NCBI GenBank assembly: GCA_007123695.1
Contig: SLGN01000067.1
Coordinates: 1 to 6,301, forward strand
Length of the DNA: 6,301 nt
Reading direction: 5' to 3'
From: Verrucomicrobiales bacterium
Lineage (GTDB): Bacteria; Verrucomicrobiota; Verrucomicrobiia; Verrucomicrobiales; DEV007
Shown here in pieces: positions 5,384-6,301 of this stretch. Each line of letters opens with the position of its first letter. The first letter of the stretch is position 1. The notes beneath the pieces are model-generated. The model was given only the letters and a program-made list of their open reading frames with translations. It was not told the DNA's origin and searched no databases. The position numbers and the translations under genes are program-made.

Positions 5384-6301
5384 TCAATCCCTCAAGTCCC
5401 GCAGCGAACGCAGGTCGCCGAAATCCGCCCCGCGCATTCGCCGCGCGCCGGTCTTTCGCTTCGGCCCGGTGCGGCCCTGTGCCTTGAGCCGCGCGAACAC
5501 CCCGTTCACAAACGACGCCGAGCCGATCACCGCCCCGTCGCTGAAGTAGCGAACCTTTCGTCGCAAGGCCTCCGGCAAGGATATCGCCCCACCCGCTTCC
5601 GCTACGCGGTCGCACTCCTCCGCCGCGATCCCCGCACGCCCGCCTTCCCCCGTCGCCTCGTCGGGCTTCTGCTCGCGGCCTTCCGAGTAGAGCAGCAGAC
5701 GGTAGCGAGCCTCGACCTCGGCCCAATCCGGCAGATTCGGCGACTTCGGAAGATCAGTGGAATTCGCCGCCTTCGGGCCGTTGCCTGCATCGGTCTCGGC
5801 GCCCTCGCAGACGGAGGGATGCTCCAGCCCCTCCCGCGTGATCGACCGCAGCCCCGCACGTGCCTTCTCCGCTCCCTTGCCCGTCCCGCAGGCCTCGCCG
5901 TAGCCGCTCCATCGGTAGTCCTCCGGACGATCCACCAGACCCGCGCGGACCGGATTCAGATCGATGTAGGCCGCCACCGTCCGCAAAGCCGCCTCCCCGC
6001 CTTCCACCAGCACGCTGCGGAAAGGGGCTTCCCAAAGCGTGCCCACCCGTCCGCTGCGGCGGTTGTAGAAAATCGAGACCCGCTGCTTCAGTTCCTTCAG
6101 AAACACCGACAAATCGAAGCGCCGCCGCTCGTAGCGCTCCAGAATCCGCCGTTCCCACCCCAGATTCCCCGAGTTCCGCGCCGCCTCCAGTTCCCTCGCC
6201 ACCTGTTCCACGACGATCTCGTCATAGAGCAGCGGCAGCAGCTCCAGCAGCGTTTCCGCATCCAGCTTCGGCATCGTCTCCTTGTCCGGCACCTCCAGCA
6301 G
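5384..6301 (-). CDS. REP-associated/IS200-like Y1 transposase (RAYT), C-terminal 305 aa, 5' end outside window
   Basis: The open frame continues through the window edge; the first visible residues are LLEVPDKETM. In this family that context lies right after the HUH metal-binding motif (MSNHFH-like), which should therefore be just outside the window. The diagnostic block is present: SIFYNRRSGRVGTLWEAPF at visible residues 76-94, with Tyr79 a good candidate for the catalytic tyrosine, then AAYIDLNPVRAGLV at 110-123 and PEDYRWSGYGEA at 126-137. These enzymes cut and join single-stranded DNA, in RAYTs at REP palindromes. After a variable region (140-240) comes a C-terminal block with RRKVRYFSDGAVIGSASFV (247-265) and GARRMRGADFGDLRSLRDL (285-303), which I remember as a recurrent extension in transposases of Verrucomicrobiota and related groups; it may bind DNA. 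The visible part is intact with no frameshift. A GTG at 6292 is in frame, but starting there would discard the catalytic core. Confidence 0.87.
   Translation of the reverse strand: MLEVPDKETMPKLDAETLLELLPLLYDEIVVEQVARELEAARNSGNLGWERRILERYERRRFDLSVFLKELKQRVSIFYNRRSGRVGTLWEAPFRSVLVEGGEAALRTVAAYIDLNPVRAGLVDRPEDYRWSGYGEACGTGKGAEKARAGLRSITREGLEHPSVCEGAETDAGNGPKAANSTDLPKSPNLPDWAEVEARYRLLLYSEGREQKPDEATGEGGRAGIAAEECDRVAEAGGAISLPEALRRKVRYFSDGAVIGSASFVNGVFARLKAQGRTGPKRKTGARRMRGADFGDLRSLRDLRD

Overview
This GC-rich window carries six genes, all on the minus strand, so the reading order runs from high to low coordinates. The general style suggests a bacterium of the Verrucomicrobiota, possibly class Opitutae: a DUF4129/DUF4350 membrane gene pair, a RAYT-type transposase with a long C-terminal extension, a TTG start, and GC-rich codons. 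The lineage call rests on remembered family resemblance and is tentative.

Layout in transcription order. (1) 6301-5384: the C-terminal 305 residues of an IS200-like/REP-associated (Y1, RAYT) transposase; its start and HUH motif lie outside the window. (2) 5383-5300: a short intergenic stretch with an imperfect GC-rich hairpin. (3) 5299-4181: a polytopic membrane protein of unknown function. (4) 4184-3870: a small protein with a B-box-like zinc finger and one membrane helix, starting at a TTG that overlaps the preceding stop and is preceded by a perfect AGGAGG. (5) 3856-2018: a 612-residue protein with a polytopic N-terminal half and a C-terminal DUF4129 domain. (6) 2021-681: a DUF4350-type membrane-anchored protein, joined to the previous gene by an ATGA overlap. 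(7) 680-601: an 80-bp gap. (8) 600-397: a 67-residue predicted lipoprotein. (9) 350-1: the N-terminal part of a PlsC-family acyltransferase, whose 3' end lies outside the window.

Genes 3 to 6 form a tight unit, with overlaps of 3 to 4 bases or a 13-base gap, and look like a translationally coupled operon. DUF4129 and DUF4350 proteins commonly travel with MoxR AAA+ ATPases and DUF58 (VWA-like) proteins in envelope-associated clusters. Neither partner is visible here, and a transposase gene sits immediately upstream. All four products are predicted membrane proteins, so a shared inner-membrane assembly is plausible but inferred. The lipoprotein and acyltransferase follow on the same strand and could be co-transcribed, though the 80-bp gap could also hold a boundary.

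The most interesting points are the zinc-finger membrane protein with its coupled TTG start, the apparent fusion architecture of the DUF4129 protein (an internal signal-peptide-like segment between two halves), the highly charged helical insert in the DUF4350 protein, and the transposase next to an operon that lacks its usual ATPase partners. No RNA genes, CRISPR arrays or convincing sigma-70 promoters were seen.
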